Assembly: GCA_045638465.1 (NCBI GenBank)
Contig: JAZUBK010000056.1
Location: 1-51,802 of the forward strand
From: CAKVLS01 sp045638465
GTDB taxonomy: Bacteria > Bacillota > Clostridia > Christensenellales > UBA1242
Direction of reading: 5' to 3'
DNA: 51,802 nt
The number at the start of each line of letters is the position of its first letter. Positions within the stretch are counted from its first letter, which is position 1. A program made the translations under genes and the position numbers. The notes under the pieces were generated by a model. That model ran no database searches, was not told the DNA's origin, and was given only the letters and a program-made list of their open reading frames with translations. Positions 44,363 through 51,802 of the stretch are shown one piece after another.

Positions 44363-45699
44363 TATTGCTTTATTTCTTTAAATGTAACTGAGTATGCTAT
44401 AGCAGTGGTTTCGTCTACTTTTACCTTGTCGCTTATTTCCACACCCAAGATACAGTAGATTTCGTTATCTTTTGCAAGTACTGGCAAACTATCTCTTAGT
44501 CTTGCAGGGATTTTTTTGTCTATCATATATGTACGTAGAGGTTTTGTTCCGCCGCCAAACTTTTCGAATCTATCACCTTTTTGTCTTACTCTCCAAGCTG
44601 CCCCACTTGGAATCTTTTTAGTATCCATAAGTTGAATGCCAGGTCTTAGCATAAACATCTTAGTTCTTTTTGTTTCTATTTCGTATTGACCTGCAAAATT
44701 GATTTTTCCTACCTTTATCGGGAACTCATCTGTAATAACCTTTTTTACTTTACGAGTAAGTGTTATATACTCATATTCTTTAATTGCGGTTACGTTATGT
44801 GGAAGGTCAATCTTTTTGCCATTTTCACCGTTTGCTAGTTCAATAATTAATTTGATATGCTTTCTCTCTATGTCGCTTACAACACCTAGTGAACTTAGTG
44901 CTTTGATAATCATACGGCTAGTTAAACTTTGAGAATAGATGAAGTAGTTTAGAGGTAGTCTTACTATATTATTATCTGATATGATTGCGTCAAAGTTTGC
45001 TTGTTTTGAAATAAACTCATCATCTTCTTTACATGCTTTGCCAAAGTTAACTAAGTTTTGGTCGACAGCTGGAAATTTTTTGCGAAGTAAAGGCATAATT
45101 TTGTTACGAATATAATTACGGCTAAATGTTGAATCTGCATTAGTCTCATCTTCTACATTTTCAACTCCGTTTTCGTATAGGTATTTTACAATTTCATCTT
45201 TTGAAACATTTAAGAAAGGTCTTATATATACGCCATCTCTTACTAGTTCCATTCCTGCAGCTCCAACAAGACCTGCACCTCTTAAAATGTGCAATAGTAT
45301 TGTTTCGGCTTGGTCGCCCATATGGTGAGCTAAAGCTATTTTGTCAACGATGCCTTTTTTGATCAAAGCCTCAAAAACGCCATACCTTGCTTCTCTTGCT
45401 GCTTGTTCTATTCCAAGGTTTTTTTCTTTGGCAATCTTGTTTGAGTCTACTTTAAACTTGTGGCATCTAATTCTATTTTCTCTACAATAATTCATTACAA
45501 ATTCGCAGTCACTATCGCCATTGGCTCTTAGGCCGTGGTCTACAGTAATTGCAACAAGGTCTATATCCAAATCTTCCTTGATACTATTTAGGTAATGAAG
45601 AAGTGCCATTGAATCTTCACCCCCAGAGACACCAACACCTATTGTTTCACCTCTGAGCATCAATTTGTTCTTTCTTATAATTTCAAAAACTTTTTCCAC
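44362..45699 (-). CDS. tilS: tRNA(Ile)-lysidine synthetase
   Basis: TilS modifies C34 of the AUA-decoding tRNA(Ile) to lysidine using ATP and lysine. The PP-loop motif is SGGEDS (25-30), followed by VAITVDHGLR and AHHMGDQAET, then the C-terminal substrate-binding domains with a VRQKGDRF motif. The length, 445 aa, is normal. The start is GTG at 45699, fixed by GGAGAG upstream. spoIIE lies upstream in the same direction, as in Bacillus, where tilS follows spoIIE closely. Confidence 0.96.
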   Translation of the reverse strand: MEKVFEIIRKNKLMLRGETIGVGVSGGEDSMALLHYLNSIKEDLDIDLVAITVDHGLRANGDSDCEFVMNYCRENRIRCHKFKVDSNKIAKEKNLGIEQAAREARYGVFEALIKKGIVDKIALAHHMGDQAETILLHILRGAGLVGAAGMELVRDGVYIRPFLNVSKDEIVKYLYENGVENVEDETNADSTFSRNYIRNKIMPLLRKKFPAVDQNLVNFGKACKEDDEFISKQANFDAIISDNNIVRLPLNYFIYSQSLTSRMIIKALSSLGVVSDIERKHIKLIIELANGENGKKIDLPHNVTAIKEYEYITLTRKVKKVITDEFPIKVGKINFAGQYEIETKRTKMFMLRPGIQLMDTKKIPSGAAWRVRQKGDRFEKFGGGTKPLRTYMIDKKIPARLRDSLPVLAKDNEIYCILGVEISDKVKVDETTAIAYSVTFKEIKQ

Positions 45700-45781
45700 T
45701 TGAATCTCTCCAACTAAAATTTTCTTACAATTATAAGTATACTCTATTGAGGCTTTTTTTTCAATACCTAATATTTATTTT

Positions 45782-48061
45782 TTATATGTTTTTAAAAATT
45801 TTTCCAACTAGCACTGTCATGTCGTCAATGGGCACACCACCACACGATTTTTTTGCCTTATCCAATATGTTATCTGCAAGGTCCTGAGGAGACAATGTTT
45901 GGTTTTCTAAAATAAATTTTTCTAAACTTTCTCTGCCAAAACTATCTGTTATCCCGTCGCTAGTCAAAATAACCATATCGCCACAACAAAGACTGGTTTT
46001 TGTTATCTTGGGGCTTATCTCGTCTAAAACTCCCACAGGCAAAGCACCACTTTCGATAACGGTTATAGTATCGCTATGCCTTATAAAGCTATCTGTTGCA
46101 CCAAGTTTAACAAAATCTACAATACTACTATTTAGGTCTATACTACAAATATCAATTGTGGAAAAGTCTTCTCCTCCAGAAAGAGATAATAATTTATTTA
46201 CCGAACTTAAAATAATTTCGCTATCAAAGTCCGCCCTATAAAAATTTTCTATAAGAGAAGTTGCCTTTTCGGATATTTCTTGAGCTTTTGGCCCCGACCC
46301 CATACCATCACAAATAGCCATTAAAAATTTATTATTGCCAAACTTTAGTATGCTATAGTTGTCTCCGCAATCATTTGCATTATTTTTTGAGGCTTTTGCA
46401 ACCCCAAAAACAATATCATACTTCGGGGCGCTTTGCAGACTAACAACTGCAAGTCCAGAAACTAAAGCGCTACTAGTGTCTGAAATTATAAGTTTTTGGT
46501 GACAGGCTTTTTCTATAGATGGCAAAAGTTTGTCGTTATCTAAATCTTGATTTCTTACAACAATTCCTACGCGATAATTATTTTTGTCTTTTTCATATAC
46601 TGACGCTTCGCTACATACGATATCGTTATAGGTTAATTCTTCTATTATTTCCACTTCTTTTTTATTATCAAAGACTAATTTTTCACTGGCCTTTTGTGCA
46701 AGGTCATACAAAAGTTTTGATAAACCACGCAGTTGCTCCGCTATCAAAATCTTGCTGTTATCCTCAAGAGTTTGCGTTTGAGAGTTTTTCTTGAATTTGT
46801 TGATTATACCATTAACCATAGGCAACATGATATTTATTCTATTACACTTTCCTGTTAAAAAGGCTGGAAGTTCCAGGAGTGTGATTTTTCCTTTTTCAAA
46901 ACCATTGTCAGCCAGTTCGCTAAGCACTTTTTTCATATCCTCTCCACATCTTCTGTGGCACTCAAAGTAGTTATCACAATCTTTGCAACAATCATTTATA
47001 AGTTCGCTTACAAACATTTCTTTGCTTTCTTGCAAAGGAAGTGCCCCTCGAACCAATTTTCTAAAACCAATATCCATATCAAAAAAGACTTCTGACAGTT
47101 CAAAAAGTTTGTGCGAAATGTCAATGTTATTTTGGTTAATGAGATTTTTATATGCCATTTTTGTAGAGGGCTTAGAAATATTCACTATTACATAATCAAA
47201 CAACTTTTTTGGAAGAAGCATAAATACCGCCCCCGCCACGACAACGGCAAGAGCACTATATAAGTGATATTCTACAAAAACCTCAAAGTAAAGCCCGAAA
47301 ACAACATCTACCGCAACACATGATAAGGCAGAAAAAAGCCTAACTTCGCTTTTGAAAAGTTTAATAAGAATTGCCATTACCGAAAACATAGCTATATAAC
47401 TTATTCCACTACCTGCAAGTGTTGTGCCTATACCAAAGATCGTTCCTAAACATAACGCCAAACTATCTAGTTCGCAATAACAACAAATAAGCAAAAGTAA
47501 ACTTCCCAAAAACCTAACAAAATCTATATACGGAATATTGACTTGATAAAGCCCACAAAAACAACCAATAATTATAATAAGCCCACAAGCTATTTCGTCA
47601 AGGTTTAGTTTGAGATACATTTTGCGTCTAAAAAAAGCAGATAAAAACACAAAACTCGCAACAAATACCCCGCAAGATAATAAACAAAAAATAAGACTAC
47701 TAGGCACATTATCCCTGCCAAATACAAAAAAGACTTTTGGCAAACACCCCACCAAAAAGTAAAAACTAAATAAAGCTACAGTGGTGATTTTTAGTTTATC
47801 ATTTATTATTTTTCCTATCACCATAACTGATGCAAACAGAAGCGAAGATATAGTTATCTTAAATGATAGGGTCACAAAGCCTTCTACTATAGTAAATATA
47901 ATAGCAATAATCAAACTGTCTGGGCATAGAGCAATCAAACTACCCGAAAACCCTAACGAAAATATCCTAAGGCCGTTTTTTATACTCGCTATAGACAAAA
48001 GGTAAAACACAAAAGCCAATAATATATATTTTAATAAATTTTTTCCAAAACTTTTAACCAT
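45782..48061 (-). CDS. spoIIE: stage II sporulation protein E (SpoIIE)
   Basis: A membrane PP2C-type phosphatase that in Bacillus dephosphorylates SpoIIAA and activates sigma-F in the forespore. Residues 1-290 hold about ten hydrophobic segments, then a linker with Cys-rich sequence (CCKDCDNYFECHRRC). The C-terminal phosphatase has GDNYSI, CDGMGSGPKA (near 587) and MVILTSDGITDS. The Shine-Dalgarno AAGGAG sets the start at 48061 (759 aa) rather than an upstream ATG at 48100. Its presence strongly suggests an endospore former. Confidence 0.95.
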   Translation of the reverse strand: MVKSFGKNLLKYILLAFVFYLLSIASIKNGLRIFSLGFSGSLIALCPDSLIIAIIFTIVEGFVTLSFKITISSLLFASVMVIGKIINDKLKITTVALFSFYFLVGCLPKVFFVFGRDNVPSSLIFCLLSCGVFVASFVFLSAFFRRKMYLKLNLDEIACGLIIIIGCFCGLYQVNIPYIDFVRFLGSLLLLICCYCELDSLALCLGTIFGIGTTLAGSGISYIAMFSVMAILIKLFKSEVRLFSALSCVAVDVVFGLYFEVFVEYHLYSALAVVVAGAVFMLLPKKLFDYVIVNISKPSTKMAYKNLINQNNIDISHKLFELSEVFFDMDIGFRKLVRGALPLQESKEMFVSELINDCCKDCDNYFECHRRCGEDMKKVLSELADNGFEKGKITLLELPAFLTGKCNRINIMLPMVNGIINKFKKNSQTQTLEDNSKILIAEQLRGLSKLLYDLAQKASEKLVFDNKKEVEIIEELTYNDIVCSEASVYEKDKNNYRVGIVVRNQDLDNDKLLPSIEKACHQKLIISDTSSALVSGLAVVSLQSAPKYDIVFGVAKASKNNANDCGDNYSILKFGNNKFLMAICDGMGSGPKAQEISEKATSLIENFYRADFDSEIILSSVNKLLSLSGGEDFSTIDICSIDLNSSIVDFVKLGATDSFIRHSDTITVIESGALPVGVLDEISPKITKTSLCCGDMVILTSDGITDSFGRESLEKFILENQTLSPQDLADNILDKAKKSCGGVPIDDMTVLVGKIFKNI

Positions 48062-48112
48062 ATTTTTCTCCTTGCCACATTTGGAGATATTATATCGCAA
48101 GGATAATAAAAC

Positions 48113-48150
48113 AAAAAAAACTACAAAAAAGTAATTTTGTAGTTTTTTAT
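48113..48150 (-). terminator. terminator of the MFS gene
   Basis: CTACAAAA pairs with TTTTGTAG, extended by A and T runs, around a six-base loop, 20 bp after the MFS stop. Confidence 0.8.
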
Positions 48151-48171
48151 CTTATTATTGATTTATTTAGA

Positions 48172-49305
48172 TTATTTTTTGGTTTCTAGTACAGCCTTAG
48201 CTCTCCAGCCCAAAACTCCACACGCAACCATGCCGATACCAAACTGAACTAGAAAACTTGGAATAAGAAGATATGGCAAGTATAATACCGGTCTAAAGGT
48301 TAAAATGTAAAAATCTCTATTTATCATACCTCTAAATTGGTAACTATCCATATTGATTTGATTGCAGAAGGTTTTGAAAATAGGAACAAACACCAAAGGA
48401 AAGGTAATTCCCATAATACTGCTGATGATAAATAGCCCCACCGCAGATCTTATAGTCATAATAAGTATTATGCTGACAAAATATAAACCACAATAGATGA
48501 GTACAGATAGGTATGGTTTTCCTTTGCTGTAGATATACTTAGATAAAATGTTAGCAAGTATTTTTCCGACCTCTACCAAAGCCATAACTATAACAACTGA
48601 ACTAAAAGATAAATTATTTATATACAAAAAAATTGGCAAGATTATATCTAGGGTTGATTGATACACCCCAAAGCAAAAATGCATAAGGTTATATTTTCTA
48701 TATAACTTTTTGTCTATCTCAAATGGTTTTGCAATGATTTCACCATAGGCACTCTTTATTAGTTTATATCCAAACAAAATCGGAACGACTGCAAGACAAT
48801 ACATTACACTACCTGCAATAGCCAAAACAATAAGATTGTCTAGTGTATCTCCTAGCAAAAAGCCACTGATTAAAATAAAGGCAAGTTTTCCAACATTGGC
48901 TGCTATTTCAAATTTTGCAACATTGGTACTTTTGTCAGTAAAGGCAAACAAAAGGTTTACGGGTACTGAATATAAAACTTGGTTAAGTGCATTTAGCACC
49001 GCAAGTAAAACTATCACATACCATACCATTGGGCAAAAACTAAGAACAAATTGTATTGCTATAATAGGTATCATACTAAGAAAGATTGCAACGACACCAT
49101 ATCTTTGCAAAAACCTACGAAGTAATATATTCAAAACGCCTGACAAAAAATAGTGCAAACAACAAAACAATATAACAAAGTACATATTTTTTGATGCCCT
49201 ATAAACAATAAGTGGTATAAAAACTTTTACTATACTATCGCCTATGGCTTTGAGTAATTTGTGCAGAAATAAAAAGTTTGTTCTGTCTTTAGTAACGCTT
49301 TCCAT
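48172..49305 (-). CDS. MFS-type transporter
   Basis: A 377-aa polytopic protein with about 11-12 hydrophobic segments, a cytosolic loop near residue 190 (KPFEIDKKLYRKYN) and few charged residues within the membrane, in keeping with the major facilitator superfamily. A basic loop after the second helix (LLRRFLQRYG) resembles the MFS loop 2-3 motif. The substrate is unknown. It has its own terminator and lies between spoIIE and a small lipoprotein. Confidence 0.8.
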   Translation of the reverse strand: MESVTKDRTNFLFLHKLLKAIGDSIVKVFIPLIVYRASKNMYFVILFCCLHYFLSGVLNILLRRFLQRYGVVAIFLSMIPIIAIQFVLSFCPMVWYVIVLLAVLNALNQVLYSVPVNLLFAFTDKSTNVAKFEIAANVGKLAFILISGFLLGDTLDNLIVLAIAGSVMYCLAVVPILFGYKLIKSAYGEIIAKPFEIDKKLYRKYNLMHFCFGVYQSTLDIILPIFLYINNLSFSSVVIVMALVEVGKILANILSKYIYSKGKPYLSVLIYCGLYFVSIILIMTIRSAVGLFIISSIMGITFPLVFVPIFKTFCNQINMDSYQFRGMINRDFYILTFRPVLYLPYLLIPSFLVQFGIGMVACGVLGWRAKAVLETKK

Positions 49306-49325
49306 AAAAAAGTCCTTTTAGATAA

Positions 49326-49353
49326 AAAACTAACTTCTTTAAAAGTTAGTTTT
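49326..49353 (-). terminator. terminator of the 49365 lipoprotein gene
   Basis: AAAACTAACTT pairs with AAGTTAGTTTT around a six-base loop, then a T run on the minus strand. Confidence 0.85.
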
Positions 49354-49364
49354 AATTTTTATTA

Positions 49365-49793
49365 TTAATCTTTTATTTTTCGGAAAATAAATTCTGTTAT
49401 TCCAGTATCTCCATCTGGAAAACTCAACCATAATCTTCCTTCAGCCAAAACAACCTCTCCGTAAGGATTGTTTATTGAAAGCTCACCCTCATATTGTTGA
49501 AAGGTAATCATAAATTCTTTTGATGATTCAGCTGACTTTGTCCCCCATGAACCATAATATGGTGTTGTTCCATTTTCTAAATAATAAGAAAGAGAACCAC
49601 TAGAACTACCTTCTACTGCAGGTTCATGAAATTCAATACGGCTGATATCAATATATCCACCCTCTTCAGTAATCTCCCATACGCCAATTAAGTTGTTTGG
49701 GTCTACATTGTATCCACCTGCACAACCTGTAAAAGCAAGTGGCGATAGTAACATACAAATTGTAAGTGCTATAGAATAAATAATCTTTTTCAT
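49365..49793 (-). CDS. small secreted lipoprotein, 142 aa
   Basis: A lipoprotein signal peptide with lipobox AFTGC (lipidated Cys24) is clear. The mature part of about 118 residues reads like a small beta-barrel (LIGVWEITEEGG at the start, ending in EGRLWLSFPDGDTGITEFIFRKI), similar to lipocalin-like lipoproteins, but I cannot name a family. The longer frame starts at 49898, but AGGAG at 49801-49805 sets the start here. It is divergent from the GNAT-ASCH gene, and the promoters lie within about 120 bp. Confidence 0.85.
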   Translation of the reverse strand: MKKIIYSIALTICMLLSPLAFTGCAGGYNVDPNNLIGVWEITEEGGYIDISRIEFHEPAVEGSSSGSLSYYLENGTTPYYGSWGTKSAESSKEFMITFQQYEGELSINNPYGEVVLAEGRLWLSFPDGDTGITEFIFRKIKD

Positions 49794-49864
49794 AAAAACT
49801 CTCCTAAAAATATAATATAACAAAAATAAAAAAACACCAAATAAAAAACATAAACTTTCTTTGG

Positions 49865-49906
49865 TTGTAAAAAATAAAAGTCTTTGGTATACTACCACAA
49901 AAGGAG
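49865..49906 (+). promoter_or_regulatory. promoter and ribosome-binding site of the GNAT-ASCH gene
   Basis: TTGTAA (49865-49870), 17-bp spacer, TATACT (49888-49893), then AAGGAG (49901-49906) 10 bases before the ATG at 49917. Confidence 0.7.
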
Positions 49907-49916
49907 TTTTTATTAT

Positions 49917-50687
49917 ATGGAATTTTTTGATGATATAAGCCTAAAAGATTTTCAAGATATGCACATGCTTCTTGGCTGGAAGTATCTTGACAATGACGTT
50001 GTACAAAAATCTCTTGACAACTCAATGTTTAAAGTAACAGTAAAAGAAGATAATAAGTGTGTTGGTATTGCAAGAATAATTGGCGACAACGCAACACACG
50101 GATTGCTTTGTGATGTTATGGTTTCGCCAAAATATCAAGGCCAAGGCATTGGAACAAAAATGATAAAATACCTAAACTCAAAAGTCCAAGATTTTGTCAA
50201 CGACGGCAGAGATGAGTTTTTGGTGGAACTTTTGCCAACCACTGGAAGAGAACCTTTTTATGTCAAATGTGGATACAAACACAAACCCGAAAATATGGCA
50301 GGAGTTTATAAGTGGTTTAAAAATAACAACCTATATACAGACGATAGCAAGAAGCATTTGCTTAGACTAAATGACGGGCCTTTTGCATCTATGGAGGCTG
50401 GAACAAAAACTATAGAGATGCGACTTTTGGACGAAAAAAGAAAGAGCATAAAACCTGGTGATATTATTATTTTTATCAATCGCACAAATGAAGATAAAAG
50501 ACTAAAAGCAAAGGTTATCGCACTTCACCCATTTGATAGTTTTAAGAGTTTGTACAAAGCTTTTGACAAAGTAAAATTGGGCTACAAAGAAGACGAAATA
50601 GCAAAGCCAGAAGATATGGAAATGTACTACCCAAAAGAAGAGATAGAGAGCTTTGGCGTGGTTGGAATAGAGATAAAATTGATGTAA
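49917..50687 (+). CDS. GNAT acetyltransferase fused to an ASCH domain
   Basis: A 256-aa two-domain protein. Residues 1-140 are a GNAT N-acetyltransferase with the acetyl-CoA motif VSPKYQGQGIGTKMI and FYVKCGYK. Residues about 150-256 form an ASCH domain (RLNDGPFASMEAGTKTIEMRLLDEKR, then GDIIIFINR and LKAKVIALHPFDSF), a fold related to PUA that often binds RNA or a nucleoside. The fusion suggests acetylation of a nucleotide or tRNA-related substrate, but this is inferred. The open frame begins at 49884, but the Shine-Dalgarno sets the ATG at 49917. Confidence 0.88.
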   Translation: MEFFDDISLKDFQDMHMLLGWKYLDNDVVQKSLDNSMFKVTVKEDNKCVGIARIIGDNATHGLLCDVMVSPKYQGQGIGTKMIKYLNSKVQDFVNDGRDEFLVELLPTTGREPFYVKCGYKHKPENMAGVYKWFKNNNLYTDDSKKHLLRLNDGPFASMEAGTKTIEMRLLDEKRKSIKPGDIIIFINRTNEDKRLKAKVIALHPFDSFKSLYKAFDKVKLGYKEDEIAKPEDMEMYYPKEEIESFGVVGIEIKLM

Positions 50688-50730
50688 GCTTTTTGTGTGA
50701 TAAAGTTTTGATTATTATACGCCGCAAAAG

Positions 50731-50767
50731 ACGTATAAAGCCACCGCCCGAACGTTCGGTCTTATAC
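50731..50767. other. GC-richer palindromic island in an intergenic region
   Basis: In an otherwise AT-rich gap there is a perfect 12-bp palindrome CCGAACGTTCGG (50748-50759) with GTATAAAG on the left (50733-50740) and CTTATAC on the right (50761-50767), which can extend the stem with one bulge. It has no T run, so it is not a terminator. It could be a small RNA end, a protein-binding site or a relic of a mobile repeat. Confidence 0.4.
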
Positions 50768-50828
50768 CTATAACCCGCTAAATAAAGGCAAATTATGGCA
50801 TTTTGATTTTTTAACTTTTTAAAATAAA

Positions 50829-50861
50829 AAATAACTGCTCAAGATTCGTTAGCAGTTATTT
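50829..50861. terminator. bidirectional terminator
   Basis: AAATAACTGCT pairs with AGCAGTTATTT around an 11-nt loop, with T runs on both strands; it lies between the convergent GNAT-ASCH gene and the 50946 gene. Confidence 0.8.
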
Positions 50862-50945
50862 TTTTGTTATAAATTTTCTTTTATTTCTACTTTTCCGATC
50901 AATAGGTCGGTAAGTATAATTGACTTTTGCAAAGGTGAAGATTTT

Positions 50946-51802
50946 TTATTTTGTAAAGTTTATTTTGTCACACATAAACTCACACCAGTCGCCTATACTC
51001 ACCCATATTTCACCATTTTCAAATTGTGAAATTTCAAAGTTTTCGGCATCTAGTTTTATATCATCTTCGTGTTCAAAGGACAAATATTTTGCATTTAAAA
51101 ACTCTAGGCGAAGTTCTTTGCGAGATAGTTTGCCACCGACAATTTTTAGTTTGGCAGAGATTTCGTATCTGCCATTTTCTAACGAATAGCCTTGGTAAAA
51201 ATATGTTGGAATAACTTTTAAAATCTCATTTGTTTCAAACGGAAAATCTTTAATAATCTCCTTGTAGTTGTTGTCAATTCTGCAAGGAGCGGTAGATGAC
51301 TCACCAAAATAGAACTTATAAAAATCATCATCATGATCAACAGACGGACAGTTTGAAAAATCAATAAGATTTAGGTACCTACCTTCAAATGGTTTGCAAG
51401 GAATATAACACTCTTCGATATCACCATTTTTGTAATATAGATAAATAAGTTCTATGTCTCCTATATTTACATCTTGGCTGTCGCCAAAAGTTTCTGATTT
51501 TTTGCAAGGGTCTTTGGCTAGTTCTTCTTCGTTTGCTTTAATTTGTTTTACAGAGTCTTTCTTTAAAGTAAGGTGTCCGTCTTCTACAAAACAAGTGTTG
51601 TTTGGAACAAGAGCAGTAGCTGTATTATTTACTAGTTTCAATATATCTTTTTGCTCAACATCATATACTTGATATTTTTTCTCATCACCTGGCATCTGAG
51701 GTGCGTGAGCTTTGATGCTAAGCTCCTCTATTGAGTCAGCATCAAAATCATATGACCTAGAACAATAAAAACATACTTTTATTTTTTGTAAATTTTCTAA
51801 AT
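50946..51802 (-). CDS. unknown protein (partial, N-terminus off window)
   Basis: I do not recognise this protein. The minus-strand frame stays open past an internal ATG at 51695 to the right edge, so the real start lies beyond 51802. The visible 285 residues begin with a FYCSRSYDFD stretch holding a Cys-x-x-Cys-like pair, then a Lys/Asp-rich acidic part and beta-type sequence (YLYYKNGDIEECYIPC). The C-terminus is Cys- and Trp-containing (WVSIGDWCEFMCDKINF). No signal peptide or membrane segment is seen in the visible part. A bidirectional terminator follows. Confidence 0.75.
   Translation of the reverse strand, partial: LENLQKIKVCFYCSRSYDFDADSIEELSIKAHAPQMPGDEKKYQVYDVEQKDILKLVNNTATALVPNNTCFVEDGHLTLKKDSVKQIKANEEELAKDPCKKSETFGDSQDVNIGDIELIYLYYKNGDIEECYIPCKPFEGRYLNLIDFSNCPSVDHDDDFYKFYFGESSTAPCRIDNNYKEIIKDFPFETNEILKVIPTYFYQGYSLENGRYEISAKLKIVGGKLSRKELRLEFLNAKYLSFEHEDDIKLDAENFEISQFENGEIWVSIGDWCEFMCDKINFTK

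Overview
The window looks like a chromosomal segment of a low-GC, endospore-forming Bacillota, most likely a member of the Clostridia. I infer this from the AT-rich sequence, the strong Shine-Dalgarno sites and the Firmicutes gene order mrnC-rlmB-sigH-dnaX-ybaB-recR. Sporulation genes (sigH, spoIIE, cwlD), lipoteichoic-acid-type synthesis genes and an anaerobic trimeric [FeFe]-hydrogenase (hydC-hydB-hydA) point the same way. I cannot name a genus. I see no rRNA, tRNA, CRISPR array, transposase or phage gene.

Layout. 1-9786 (minus): the first 3262 codons of a giant surface protein, open at the left edge. It has one N-terminal membrane segment, about 23 InlB/Listeria-Bacteroides-type repeats, then a long Gly/Asn-rich beta-helix region. 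9787-11070: AT-rich spacer with one small orphan gene. 11073-15293 (minus): an information-processing operon. Its dnaX carries a nine-A slippery tract followed at once by a stop, with a 122-codon continuation in the -1 frame that appears to be the tau-specific tail. 15436-18275 (plus): lipid kinase and LTA synthase. 18272-24678: cwlD, tsaD and a dCMP deaminase, interleaved with three unknown acidic cytosolic proteins, two of which share nearly the same promoter and leader. 24801-28832: hydCBA. 29115-33120: a lipoprotein and diaminopimelate genes (ddh, dapB, dapA). 33224-40688: ABC exporter, two DUF308-like membrane proteins (one with a histone-H1-like tail), a VanW-domain protein, rmuC and cca. 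40871-51802: hpt, an alpha/beta hydrolase, a PlsC-type acyltransferase with a zinc ribbon, tilS, spoIIE, an MFS protein, a small lipoprotein, a GNAT-ASCH fusion and a partial unknown gene.

How the genes fit together. Cell-envelope work dominates: the DAP branch feeds peptidoglycan and lysine, LtaS releases diacylglycerol that a DgkB-type kinase can recycle, and CwlD, VanW and the giant protein act at the wall or surface. The hydrogenase would couple NADH and ferredoxin oxidation to H2 release. Most genes lie on the minus strand throughout, so the window probably sits inside one replichore.

The signals most worth following are the dnaX frameshift, two clusters of DnaA boxes about 16 kb apart (around 20.3 kb and 36.7 kb) with no dnaA nearby, a recurrent pattern of promoters placed so close to the start codon that the mRNAs should be leaderless (15436, 40688, 42904, perhaps 15275), and the twin promoters of the unknown genes at 21747 and 22976.
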